Source of the DNA: a virus
Virus record (IMG/VR): IMGVR_UViG_3300029267_000869
Coordinates: 1-33,917 of that record
DNA: 33,917 nucleotides
Strand: one strand, 5' to 3'
The notes under the pieces are model-generated. The model ran no database searches, was not told the origin of the DNA, and saw only the letters and a program-made list of their open reading frames with translations. Below are positions 19,842 through 28,086 of the stretch, in pieces (position 1 is the first letter of the stretch; every line of letters begins with the position of its first letter). The position numbers and the translations under genes were made by a program.

Positions 19842-20108
19842 CTACATCACCGCTTGCCCAAGCTTCCAAGCGTGGACTTCATTGCCACTGGCGTCCGCCC
19901 CGGGCCAATGGACCGCGCCTTCATCATCCACCCGGATGGCGGCGTGTTGCGCGGGCGTCCCGCCGGTGAACACATAAAGGATGGTGTCCACCTTCTTAGT
20001 GACACCACCGGCCTTGTGGCAGTTGGCCACGGCGTCTTCAAGCGTGGGGCCTTTGCCCCAACACGCCCAAGCAACTGCAAGAATGGTCTTGATCCCTTCT
20101 TCAACCAT
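19842..20108 (-). CDS. Small early protein
   Basis: The protein has 88 aa. ATG 20108 has TAGGGGAAGGCATC before it. A helix (GIKTILAVAWACWGKGPTLE) and a strand (VDTILYVFTGG), then an IRVDDEGAVHWPGAD loop, suggest a small alpha-beta fold. Not recognised. It is the second gene of the P1 unit. Confidence 0.6.
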   Translation of the reverse strand: MVEEGIKTILAVAWACWGKGPTLEDAVANCHKAGGVTKKVDTILYVFTGGTPAQHAAIRVDDEGAVHWPGADASGNEVHAWKLGQAVM

Positions 20109-20119
20109 GATGCCTTCCC

Positions 20120-20326
20120 CTATCTGTCCGCGTAGGTGATGCCCGCGGCCCGCATGTCCGTCACCGTCCACTTGTCCCGGCCCACAACACCGGACCGATA
20201 CCGCAACCGGTAAAGCCTTTCCCCGTATTCATTAGGCTTGGCAACTGTCACCACAACCCCCACAACACCGGATGGGGACTTCACCACATCCCCGGACTTC
20301 AACCGTTCTTCCAACCGCTTCCCCAT
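20120..20326 (-). CDS. Small early protein with SH3/KOW-like look
   Basis: The protein has 68 aa and starts at ATG 20326 behind AAAGGACGGGCGGAC. After a short helix, GDVVKSPSGVVGVVVTVAKP and RLYRLRYRSGVVGRDKW form alternating strands like small SH3-type barrels. It is the first gene of the P1 unit. Function is unknown. Confidence 0.6.
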   Translation of the reverse strand: MGKRLEERLKSGDVVKSPSGVVGVVVTVAKPNEYGERLYRLRYRSGVVGRDKWTVTDMRAAGITYADR

Positions 20327-20399
20327 GTCCGCCCGTCCTTTCCGTTCAACCGCGCCGATGGGCCGCAATTGCGTGTCCTAACCCACCGTATTTTCAACT

Positions 20400-20428
20400 A
20401 CTTTAACATAATTGCGAAAACAAGTCAA
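20400..20428 (-). promoter_or_regulatory. Candidate early promoter P1
   Basis: TTGACT (20423-20428), 17 bases, then TAAAGT (20400-20405), in the most AT-rich part of the window. Two ATGAAGAA copies, 20 bases apart, lie just upstream (20434-20441 and 20454-20461). The expected leader to ATG 20326 is about 67 bases. Confidence 0.65.
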
Positions 20429-20433
20429 GAAAA

Positions 20434-20461
20434 TTCTTCATCCGTCTTTTTCCTTCTTCAT
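20434..20461 (-). repeat. Direct repeat ATGAAGAA upstream of P1
   Basis: Two ATGAAGAA copies spaced two DNA turns apart, 5 bases upstream of the -35. The same octamer is repeated in the same place at P2. TTCTTCA is common in coding DNA here, so chance must be considered. Confidence 0.45.
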
Positions 20462-20552
20462 CCCCGGGGTGGCCCGGTGGGACGGAAGGCGGGCAAATTC
20501 ACGGGATTCCCGGCCGCCACACGGCCGTGGTGTGGATTGATGGGGTGGTTGC
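20462..20552. other. Intergenic end of the late region
   Basis: This stretch between the end of the lysis-position gene and P1 is GC-rich and holds a 10-base palindrome CACGGCCGTG within a CCACAC/GTGTGG stem (about 20514-20532). I see no gene in it and no U-run. It must contain or lack the late terminator; which one is not visible. Confidence 0.4.
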
Positions 20553-21260
20553 CTATGCTTGGGCGTATATCAGGGACGGCGCGTTGTGGGCCGTTCTGGA
20601 AGCTTGTTCCGCCAAATAGGCCCGGGCGGCGTCAAAGATGCCGACTTGACCGGCCGGGGCCACGTCATCCAAGACGTTGCGGGTTCCAATCTCAAGGTAT
20701 CGGACAACGGGGGACAACCGCTTCCCGGGGATGCCGGGGTCCGCCAACCACCAAAGGAACGCGGCAAACTCGGAACACGTCATGGCGTCCGGGGTCCGCA
20801 ACCATGGCAGGGACCCGCCGCCCCACACGGACCGCTTGAAATTGTGCCACAACTGCAACTTGGCATAGGGGACATTTCCCACCATGGCCTTGGCGGCCGC
20901 ATACACGCCACGGCAAACACAAGGCGGATAAGGCAAGGTCAAACAATTGTATTCGCGCCGGGCGGGGTTCTTCTTCTTCCAATTGACGATTTCCACAAAG
21001 GGGATTGGGCCTTGGGTTCCGTTCTTCTTGCTTTCCGGGTGGGGCTTGAACCACTGTTCAAAATACACCCGCGCGCCTTGCGGGACATCGGGGTCACAAT
21101 CCACGCCGTCAAAGAACCACGCGGAATGGTTAAAGGGTGCCATGCGGAAGAACCCGCGGCCGGTGACGGCCCGGATTCCCCAAGCGTGGAAATTGTCCAA
21201 TGACACTTCCCGGGACACCGTTGACATCAACCCCATGGACATTGGGGGTTGTGGGGTCAT
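20553..21260 (-). CDS. YiiX-like permuted papain-fold enzyme, candidate endolysin
   Basis: The protein has 235 aa and starts at ATG 21260 in an ATGA overlap with the holin-like gene. FNHSAWFFDG (His45) comes before IPFVEIVNW (Glu90) and TCSEFAAFLW (Cys162). His first and Cys in a T-C-S-E helix is the order of permuted NlpC/P60 (YiiX/YebB-type) enzymes, which act as peptidases or amidases. No other muralytic gene is visible in the genome and this one closes the late region after a membrane protein, so an endolysin role is reasonable. YiiX-like enzymes can also act on lipid or protein amides, so this is not certain. Confidence 0.65.
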   Translation of the reverse strand: MTPQPPMSMGLMSTVSREVSLDNFHAWGIRAVTGRGFFRMAPFNHSAWFFDGVDCDPDVPQGARVYFEQWFKPHPESKKNGTQGPIPFVEIVNWKKKNPARREYNCLTLPYPPCVCRGVYAAAKAMVGNVPYAKLQLWHNFKRSVWGGGSLPWLRTPDAMTCSEFAAFLWWLADPGIPGKRLSPVVRYLEIGTRNVLDDVAPAGQVGIFDAARAYLAEQASRTAHNAPSLIYAQA

Positions 21261-21538
21261 TGGCCAAGCCAAGGGATGTCAACGCCATTCATCTTGGCCA
21301 GTATGAGACAACACAAGACCAGACACACGCCAAGGATGGCGGCCGGGGATGTCTTGGCGATTTGGAGAAGAAGCCCGGGCCATGTGGTGGTCAAGTCAAG
21401 GCGGCGGATTATCCAGATAAGGGCTTCCGAATGGATGACACAAAGGTCATCAAGGTGGTTGCCTTCCACACGGGCTTGCATCTTCTTGATAAGGTCTTCC
21501 GCTTCCCACTGGTCCGGCGTCTTGGTCATGGCCCCCAT
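21257..21538 (-). CDS. Holin-like membrane protein
   Basis: The protein has 93 aa with ATG 21538 after AAGGGGGGATC. A charged helical N-terminal region (QWEAEDLIKKMQARVEGNHL) is followed by one long hydrophobic segment near the C-terminus (PAAILGVCLVLCCLILAKM, about 65-83). Size, single helix and position directly before the enzyme gene fit a holin or a tail-anchored lysis regulator. It could instead be a tail or envelope accessory protein. Confidence 0.55.
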   Translation of the reverse strand: MGAMTKTPDQWEAEDLIKKMQARVEGNHLDDLCVIHSEALIWIIRRLDLTTTWPGLLLQIAKTSPAAILGVCLVLCCLILAKMNGVDIPWLGQ

Positions 21539-21557
21539 GATCCCCCCTTGGTGTCCG

Positions 21558-21842
21558 TCAAAGGTCCTTGAAGTAATCCCGGACCAATACGGACATGATT
21601 GCTTGTTCCTTCTTCAAGTAAACCCGAACATCTGCCATCCCTCGGATGTCATCCACGGTGGCCGGGTCCAAATACCATTCAACATCCGCCTTCATGTCCC
21701 GCATGTCCGCGGTGTTCTGGACACGTTCCGGGTTGTCAATTCGGACGGGCTTGGCATCCGCGTCCGGCATGATGACGCCATGAAGGAATGTTCCAATAAT
21801 GCAACCGGCAAAAAAGATGGCAACGGCCTTTGTGATGTTCAT
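21558..21842 (-). CDS. Membrane-anchored small protein (spanin-like position)
   Basis: The protein has 94 aa and starts at ATG 21842 behind AAAGGGGAAGAC. One N-terminal helix (AVAIFFAGCIIGTFLHGVIM) works as a signal anchor; FAGC could also be a weak lipobox. The rest is a soluble helical domain (TADMRDMKADVEWYLDPATV; VRVYLKKEQAIMSVLVRDYF) on the periplasmic side. It sits in the lysis cluster and could be an inner-membrane spanin subunit. No partner o-spanin is visible next to it. Confidence 0.55.
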   Translation of the reverse strand: MNITKAVAIFFAGCIIGTFLHGVIMPDADAKPVRIDNPERVQNTADMRDMKADVEWYLDPATVDDIRGMADVRVYLKKEQAIMSVLVRDYFKDL

Positions 21843-21852
21843 GTCTTCCCCT

Positions 21853-23424
21853 TTATTTCCAATGAATGGCCCCGGCGTTCAACGCGCCTTGGGTCCCGTT
21901 GGTGGCGTTGACCTTCCAACGCATGTTGGTCCCGGACCCGGCAAGGGTGTTGGTTCCTGCCCACACCGACTTCCCCGGGGTATATGTCCCCACGTCTTCA
22001 AGCGTTACGGCAACCCAATTGGTCCCGTCGTCCTTGGTGGCAAACGCCTTCACATCATCATTGATGACGTTGGGCGTGACGCCGGTGTCTTCCACCACAA
22101 GCAACACCTTGGCCATGGCCGGTTCCGATACGGCCGGGAACGATGTGGACACCAATGACATGGAATAGTCCGTCACAATCTCCGTGTTGGTTTCTGTCCC
22201 GGACCCGGAATTATAGACAAGGTCCTGCAACGCCGGGTCAAGGTATCCGTCCCACAACATGACCATGTCAATTGCGCCGTGGTAGTCTTCACCGGCCCCG
22301 GCGGATTGTGACCACCCAAGCATGTTAGTCACACCGGACACCCGCAACGGGACGGCCGGGGCGGACCCACCCACGGACCCAAAATTCCCATCAACCTTGG
22401 TGAAGATGTTGGTGCCATCAAAACCAAACATGATGTTATGCCATGCGTTGTCTTCCATATCAATGTTGTATTCCGACCATTGCGCGTTGTTGTTGGCGTC
22501 CCACTGCCAAAAGGTGGTCTTGTTGGCGGAATAACTATACTGCAAGATGTTGTCCCGTTGCGCCCCGCCATTGTCCCGGGACTGAATTGCCACCGTCCCG
22601 GAATAAGACGGATCAAGCTTCACCCACAAGGACCCGGTCCACGCGCCGGTGGGTGATACCGCGGCATCCTTCCCCCAAGACATGGAATCATCATCCGTGA
22701 AATACAAGGCCCCATTGACAAGGCCGTTGGTTGCCATGGCGTCCGTGTTCTTGCTTGCCACACCATTGGACGCCGCAATGGCATCAACAACCGCCGGGGA
22801 TGCGCCATCGTCGTTCATCTTGAACCACCGATAAGCATTATTGGCAATTGCCTGGTCCGTGTATGACCACAAAAAAGCGTCATCCCCCGCGGAATAAAGG
22901 CCGCCCGTTGTCAAAACTCCGTCAATGCCGCTTTCATCTTGGAACCCGTCCGCGTACCCGTCCACCATGGTTTGGGCGGACACCGCGTTCAAGGCTTCAA
23001 TCCAAAAGCGGTTGATGGTGATGTTGTTTTCATTGCGGTCCGCCAGAACGGCCGCCCCGGCCGCGGTGGCGGCGTTACTGTCCACCCCGCCTTCAATGGC
23101 TTGGATGGTGTTGGTGTCCACGGAATTCAAAAGGTTGGTGTCACCGTCCGCGGATATGAAAAGGAATTGATTGGATTGCGCGCCGGGCAGGATAGAAGAC
23201 CCGTCCGCAAACCGGACGCCATTGGAAGGGTCAACCACGGGATTGGAGACAAGGCCGTCCACGATGTCAATAATGGCGTTGGATTGCGCGCGCCGGGCTT
23301 CCACATCGGTGGCCCCGCCCCAATAGGTGGATTCACCGGGGTCATTGGGGTCATATTCATCAAGGCCATGGGCCACAAGAACGGACAGAGCAACAAAACA
23401 ACAAGCAACAATTACACGGCGCAT
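21853..23424 (-). CDS. Secreted LamG-domain tail-fibre protein
   Basis: The protein has 523 aa. Residues 1-20 form a signal peptide (MRR, hydrophobic core, VAHG before LDEYDP). The next 40 residues match the short gene at 2251-2592. A LamG/concanavalin-like jellyroll lies at about 245-400: GAWTGSLWVKLDPSYSGTVA, DNAWHNIMFGFDGTNIFTKV, and AIDMVMLWDGYLDPALQDLV. The C-terminus (DVKAFATKDDGTNWVAVTLE through MRWKVNATNGTQG and an ending IHWK) has the form of a widespread phage-fibre C-terminal module. Jellyrolls of this kind bind glycans, so it is probably a receptor-binding protein. The signal peptide is unexplained. Confidence 0.75.
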   Translation of the reverse strand: MRRVIVACCFVALSVLVAHGLDEYDPNDPGESTYWGGATDVEARRAQSNAIIDIVDGLVSNPVVDPSNGVRFADGSSILPGAQSNQFLFISADGDTNLLNSVDTNTIQAIEGGVDSNAATAAGAAVLADRNENNITINRFWIEALNAVSAQTMVDGYADGFQDESGIDGVLTTGGLYSAGDDAFLWSYTDQAIANNAYRWFKMNDDGASPAVVDAIAASNGVASKNTDAMATNGLVNGALYFTDDDSMSWGKDAAVSPTGAWTGSLWVKLDPSYSGTVAIQSRDNGGAQRDNILQYSYSANKTTFWQWDANNNAQWSEYNIDMEDNAWHNIMFGFDGTNIFTKVDGNFGSVGGSAPAVPLRVSGVTNMLGWSQSAGAGEDYHGAIDMVMLWDGYLDPALQDLVYNSGSGTETNTEIVTDYSMSLVSTSFPAVSEPAMAKVLLVVEDTGVTPNVINDDVKAFATKDDGTNWVAVTLEDVGTYTPGKSVWAGTNTLAGSGTNMRWKVNATNGTQGALNAGAIHWK

Positions 23425-23435
23425 GGTCTTCCCTT

Positions 23436-23756
23436 TCAGTCCCTTGGAATCAATCCCAAGAATTTGGCAATAGCGTCAATCTTTTCTTGAAGTTGACCGG
23501 CCGCGGAAAAGTCCGCCTTGTCTTCCGCCATGGCGTCCCGCTTGGCCGCTTGCCGGGCGCGCCGGGTGTCCATGTCAACTTCCGGGCTTGCCGACACTTC
23601 AACAGTTGAAAGGTTGCCGTCATTGTCCACCAAAATCAAATGGCGGTGGCCGTCCGGGGATTGCACGATTGGCCCGCGGTCCGGGCCTTCAAGTTCCAAA
23701 TCCGCATCCGCCATAAGAAGACGCCGGTTCATGGTCAACCCAATATTATTTGACAT
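23436..23756 (-). CDS. Small tail-region protein with C-terminal coiled coil
   Basis: The protein has 106 aa and no signal peptide. The N-terminus is beta-rich (HRHLILVDNDGNLSTVEVSA). The C-terminal helix (AAGQLQEKIDAIAKFLGLIP) has a heptad pattern and could trimerise. It sits between two secreted fibre genes and may be a fibre chaperone or connector. AAAAGGGGAACACC precedes its ATG. Confidence 0.6.
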   Translation of the reverse strand: MSNNIGLTMNRRLLMADADLELEGPDRGPIVQSPDGHRHLILVDNDGNLSTVEVSASPEVDMDTRRARQAAKRDAMAEDKADFSAAGQLQEKIDAIAKFLGLIPRD

Positions 23757-23768
23757 GGTGTTCCCCTT

Positions 23769-25772
23769 TTATGGTTCCACAAAAGTGGCGGTAATACTTG
23801 CCGCGTATAGCGCGCCGGTTTTATCAAGCCCGTCAATGGACCAAAGCCATTCAAAGGTTTCTGGCGTTCCGTTGGTTGCCTGTATTTCCATCATGGGCGG
23901 CGTGTCCCGGAACCACTTGGCCCAGGACAACCCGCCGTCATCAATTTCAATCCCAATGGCCGTTCCGTTGCGGGCCAGATAGTTGGTGTAAAGGATGGGC
24001 GGAAAAGTCCAATATTGGGCATTAAACACCCCGCCCACTTCAATCTGGTAAGTCCCCGTCCGGTTGGGCGTGAAGGTCAACACCGCGTTGGTGGTCCACG
24101 GTTGGGCGTCGTCCAACGCTTGGATGGTTCCGTCATAGTAGGACCAAATGGATTGCAATGTCTCGGACGCCACGGACAGGTTGGGCGTTGACAACCGGGT
24201 GTCCCTGTCTGCCGTCCCGCCTTCAATGGTCAACGTGGCGGACGCCCCGCCGTCGCGGACGCCATAAGCCTTGACGCCAAGGAACCAACCCGCGGCGAAC
24301 GGTGTACCTGTTGACATGTGGACATGTGTGTCCACCGGGGCAATACTGCCATTGACGCCTTGGGCGGAAGACACGCCAAGGACATTGGTGGACACGCCGT
24401 CCGATGCAATCAGTTCAAAGAAGGTTGACACCGCCGGGCCACCGGCCCCGGAAAAGCTTGCCCAATACCACCCATTGAATGTTCCGGCCGGGACAAGGGT
24501 GTCAACTTCGTTGGTATAATACCACGTCCCAAGAAGATTGGTCCCAACTGCCAAGGCCGTTTCATTGGTCCACACTTCCCCGGGCAACGCATCCCAAAGG
24601 GAAGCCCCGTCCAAAGACGGATGGTCATTGGTTGCCCCAAACAAGGTTTGGGCGGACACGCTTTCAATCAATTCCACCGTCCGGCCAAAGGTGACAAATT
24701 CTTCCGCCGCGTAAACGCTTGCGGTTGAAGACCGGGTCACCGTGTTGAAGCTTGGGTCATCCCCTTCTTGGACCGCGGACGCGGCCTTGGCAACAGTGTC
24801 CGTATAAGTGGCATCGGTGTCCGGGACAAAGGCCGCAATCCGGGCCGCCGTGACGTGTTGGGTGCCAAGGTAAAGTGAAGACTCGTCAAGGTAAAGGTTG
24901 GCAAAAGGCAAGTCCGCCCGGCCAAGTGTGACGGTGTTGGATGCGTTGGGGATGACATCCCAATGAACGGTGATTGGGTCACCCCAAGCCAAGGCCACGT
25001 TGCCCGTGGCGTCCCGCAATTCCCGGGCGTTCCATTCCACGGAATCCACGCCCGATTGGTCCCGCATCAACGTCAACAGGTTGTCCAAGACAATGATATT
25101 GGTGTCAAAGTAGTATCGGGAATTGACAAAGTCCACGGACGGCCCGTCATAGAAGGCGTCTTTGTAATACAGAATCCCGTTGGTTTCCCAAACAAGGTTG
25201 GGGGTTATCCACCACGGCCCCACGTTGGTTTGACCCTGCAACCCACCGTCGAACATGCCAAGCATGTCCAACGTGCCATCCCGGCGAACATACGCGTTGG
25301 GGTCAATGACAATGAAGCCCGCGCCCATGGAACCCGGGGACGGTGTCAATTCAAATTGGCCGGGTCCCCACTGCCATACGCGGGGGATGCCATCCACATT
25401 GGCTTTGACCAAGACTTGGCCCCACAAGACGCCATTGGTTGCCGTGTTGGTGGCCGCAAAATCGAAATATAGAACGCCAAGGGTGGTGTCCACGTTGGTG
25501 GTGACAACGGGCGGGGTCACCCAACCGTTGGTGGGGTTTTCTGCCAAGTAAAATTCCCCCGTGTAGCCCGCCACGTTGGTGTAGGACACGCCGTCGTTGA
25601 GAAGGTACGCCGCCACCCGGGGCGTTGTCCCCGCCGCGGCCCGGACATAAAATTCCCGCTGTTGGTCCGTGAAGTCCAACCGGATGGGGATTTCCGGGAT
25701 TCCTTGACCGGATGCCGTGGACGCCAAAATCATGGCCACAACGGCCGCCATCACTGAACGCTTGCAAGTCAT
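23769..25772 (-). CDS. Secreted tail-fibre/baseplate-type protein
   Basis: The protein has 667 aa. The first 22 residues are a signal peptide (core MAAVVAMILAS, cut near ASG). The N-terminal domain (RLDFTDQQREFYVRAAAGTT; YLLNDGVSYTNVAGYTGEFY) resembles BppU-type baseplate N-termini. The middle has the fibre motif VTLGRADLPFANLYLDESSL followed by YLGTQHVTAARIAAFV. The C-terminal half is beta-rich with many Thr-Asn pairs and a predicted sandwich domain. It is probably part of the host-recognition apparatus. Its signal sequence is nearly the same as that of the short gene at 1731-2165. Confidence 0.7.
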   Translation of the reverse strand: MTCKRSVMAAVVAMILASTASGQGIPEIPIRLDFTDQQREFYVRAAAGTTPRVAAYLLNDGVSYTNVAGYTGEFYLAENPTNGWVTPPVVTTNVDTTLGVLYFDFAATNTATNGVLWGQVLVKANVDGIPRVWQWGPGQFELTPSPGSMGAGFIVIDPNAYVRRDGTLDMLGMFDGGLQGQTNVGPWWITPNLVWETNGILYYKDAFYDGPSVDFVNSRYYFDTNIIVLDNLLTLMRDQSGVDSVEWNARELRDATGNVALAWGDPITVHWDVIPNASNTVTLGRADLPFANLYLDESSLYLGTQHVTAARIAAFVPDTDATYTDTVAKAASAVQEGDDPSFNTVTRSSTASVYAAEEFVTFGRTVELIESVSAQTLFGATNDHPSLDGASLWDALPGEVWTNETALAVGTNLLGTWYYTNEVDTLVPAGTFNGWYWASFSGAGGPAVSTFFELIASDGVSTNVLGVSSAQGVNGSIAPVDTHVHMSTGTPFAAGWFLGVKAYGVRDGGASATLTIEGGTADRDTRLSTPNLSVASETLQSIWSYYDGTIQALDDAQPWTTNAVLTFTPNRTGTYQIEVGGVFNAQYWTFPPILYTNYLARNGTAIGIEIDDGGLSWAKWFRDTPPMMEIQATNGTPETFEWLWSIDGLDKTGALYAASITATFVEP

Positions 25773-25792
25773 AGGTGTCCCCTTTCACACAA

Positions 25793-25806
25793 GGCCATCA
25801 ATTCAA
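25793..25806 (-). repeat. Conserved spacer TTGAATTGATGGCC, copy 3
   Basis: It starts immediately after the stop of the 760-aa gene and leads into TTGTGTGAAAGGGG, the ribosome-binding site of the next gene. The 32866 copy shares this extension almost exactly. Confidence 0.65.
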
Positions 25807-28086
25807 TCACCAAACCCACTTGAGCAAACAACGCCCGCCGGGCTGCAATGCCCACCCTTTCCGCCATGACATGGAATAGGGCGGCGGGCTTGAAGACTCG
25901 AAACCGGGCCAATCAATGTCATCAACATCCGTTCCCGTCCCGGGACCGGCGTATTGCTTGAAGCCTTCCACCATCCCCGGTGGCATACCGCCCCCGGCCG
26001 GGTCAAACTCGGACATCAATGTCCCGCCGGGATTGTAAAGCTTTCCCTTGGGCGTGGTGGCGGAGATATACAAATCCGCGGCCACCGCGGGCGCGGTCAA
26101 TCCAACCTTTTCCCGGGCTTGACTGTAAAAGAAGGGCTTGGTTGTCAACCGTCCGCTTCCGCGGCCAATTTCCACCCACGGAACCGCGGCCCCAAAGGAC
26201 GCCGTCCCTGCACTAATACCATGGGACCCGGGGGATATTGACCCGGTCCACTTCCAATCACGTCCGCCTTCAAAGACTGTGCCGGTGGTGGTGATGGACC
26301 AAGCCCCGGACGCCGTTGGATAAGGCGGCCCGGGCGGGTCATCCTTGGGGACTGTCACGGGATAAGACACGGACCCACCAAATTCATCACTTATGACATA
26401 ATTGGCATTGATGGGGTTGACCGGGTCCTTGTTGGTGACACTGTATCCGCCGGACGCCGTGACAGTGAATTGGTATTCCCACGGCATTTCATTGGTCAAG
26501 GTCATGACGGACTTGACCGTCTTGCTTGCATCGGTGGCCAATGGTGTGGTGGACACATAAGGCGTTGCGCCCGCGGTTTCAATCACTTCGTAGGGCCAAT
26601 AAGCGGCGGTGTCGTATCGGTGCCAATCCGCCACCGCGGCGGCATACCCGAACCCTTCCCCTTCCCATGCGCCAATGTTGGCCCCGTTGGTTGGGTCAAG
26701 GCTCACTTGCCAATCCGTCCAATCAAGAAGGTTCAACATATCATACCGGTCCTTGAACATTTCTTGGAACCCCACATGGGACACTTGGGCAATCCCTTTC
26801 CCGGGCTTGCCGTACCACATCAAGTTGGTGTGCATCACACGCACCACGTCCCGGGCATTGGTGGCCGGGGCCGGATAAATGGTCATATTGGTAATGGCCA
26901 CCCAAAGACGGCCAAGGGATTGGGTGGTCCCCGGGGTGATGGTCAAGACTTCCGGCGTGGTCGGTAGGATGGCCCCAGGGATGTCAAATTCAACCACGTC
27001 CCAAGCGGACGTCATCCACCGGCCCTCACGGCCTTCAATCGTCACCGTGTAGGTGGTGGCGGCCAAGGGATTGGTGGCGTTGTTGGTGTTGCCATGCCAA
27101 CACATGATGGCCGGGGTTTGATATTGCGGGGACTGCCACGATGGGAACCGGCCCACGGACCCGGGGTCATACATAAAGAACGGCATTGGTGAATTGGTGA
27201 TCCACGCCACGGATTGGTTGGACACCGCGGCCGCGGGGTTGGTAACGGCCAACGCCATTTCACACATGATGAAGTCTTGTCCGGTTTCAAAGTACGAAAA
27301 CCACCCGGACTTGGCCTTCTCCGGGCCGAATTGCGCCACCGGGTTGACATCCCACGGAATCCCGTAGACATCCCAAAGGTTGGTGGCAAACCCCCGGCCA
27401 AGGTGTTGCACCAAGGACCCTTGACACCACCGGGGCAACCATTCGGGGTAGTTGGTCACATAAGTTGGCCCGGGGTTGGTGTATATCAACGGCCGGGTGA
27501 ACCAATCATTGAAGTCCGCTTCCAATTCCTTGGCCACAAAGATGCGGACCGGCGCGCCTTCCCGGAAGTCATCTTCATCAACATAAAGGACGTTTTGGTC
27601 AATCTCGGACAGTAGTTCCCGGGGAAGGTTCCCCACGATTCCCCAAGCGTTGGACGTTCCGCCGCCGGGCAACGGGAACGAATAGGGAAAGGGGTTTGTC
27701 CATATCAAGGGTTCATTGGTCAACACCCCGGACGGGTACTGTAAAAGATACGCCGTTTGAACGTGGGTGGTGTGAACCGGGACGGTCACATCAAAGTTGG
27801 TCAGAATCAATGAAGCGTTGGTGGGGTTGGTTACTATCACCGTGTAAGACGTGAACCCGGCCAAGACTTCCGCTTGCAAGGACAACACGCCATTGAAGGG
27901 TTGTCCGGCATCCCTGCCCACATTGACCTTGAACCCCGCTTGTTCCCACATTTGGGACGTGACGCCTTGGGATTCAAATGCCGCCCATGGGACCCCGGAC
28001 GTGAAGACAAGGTCACCCCACGGGACGGCGGCCGCCGCCACCGTGGACATCATGGACACCGCCAGAATGGCCAAGGATTTCCGCAT
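25807..28086 (-). CDS. Large secreted Thr-Asn-rich tail protein
   Basis: The protein has about 759 aa. The start is ATG 28086 or GTG 28089, overlapping the upstream stop. Residues 1-20 form a signal peptide (MRKSLAILAVSMMSTVAAAA). The mature part is almost all beta, with frequent T-N pairs (TNPTNASLILTNFDVTVPVH) and aromatic-rich loops. No family is recognised. The C-terminus (SMSWRKGWALQPGGRCLLKW) ends in a Trp-rich strand. It is probably an adhesin or part of the tail tip, judging by size and position after the tape measure and two small tail genes. Confidence 0.65.
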   Translation of the reverse strand: MRKSLAILAVSMMSTVAAAAVPWGDLVFTSGVPWAAFESQGVTSQMWEQAGFKVNVGRDAGQPFNGVLSLQAEVLAGFTSYTVIVTNPTNASLILTNFDVTVPVHTTHVQTAYLLQYPSGVLTNEPLIWTNPFPYSFPLPGGGTSNAWGIVGNLPRELLSEIDQNVLYVDEDDFREGAPVRIFVAKELEADFNDWFTRPLIYTNPGPTYVTNYPEWLPRWCQGSLVQHLGRGFATNLWDVYGIPWDVNPVAQFGPEKAKSGWFSYFETGQDFIMCEMALAVTNPAAAVSNQSVAWITNSPMPFFMYDPGSVGRFPSWQSPQYQTPAIMCWHGNTNNATNPLAATTYTVTIEGREGRWMTSAWDVVEFDIPGAILPTTPEVLTITPGTTQSLGRLWVAITNMTIYPAPATNARDVVRVMHTNLMWYGKPGKGIAQVSHVGFQEMFKDRYDMLNLLDWTDWQVSLDPTNGANIGAWEGEGFGYAAAVADWHRYDTAAYWPYEVIETAGATPYVSTTPLATDASKTVKSVMTLTNEMPWEYQFTVTASGGYSVTNKDPVNPINANYVISDEFGGSVSYPVTVPKDDPPGPPYPTASGAWSITTTGTVFEGGRDWKWTGSISPGSHGISAGTASFGAAVPWVEIGRGSGRLTTKPFFYSQAREKVGLTAPAVAADLYISATTPKGKLYNPGGTLMSEFDPAGGGMPPGMVEGFKQYAGPGTGTDVDDIDWPGFESSSPPPYSMSWRKGWALQPGGRCLLKWVW

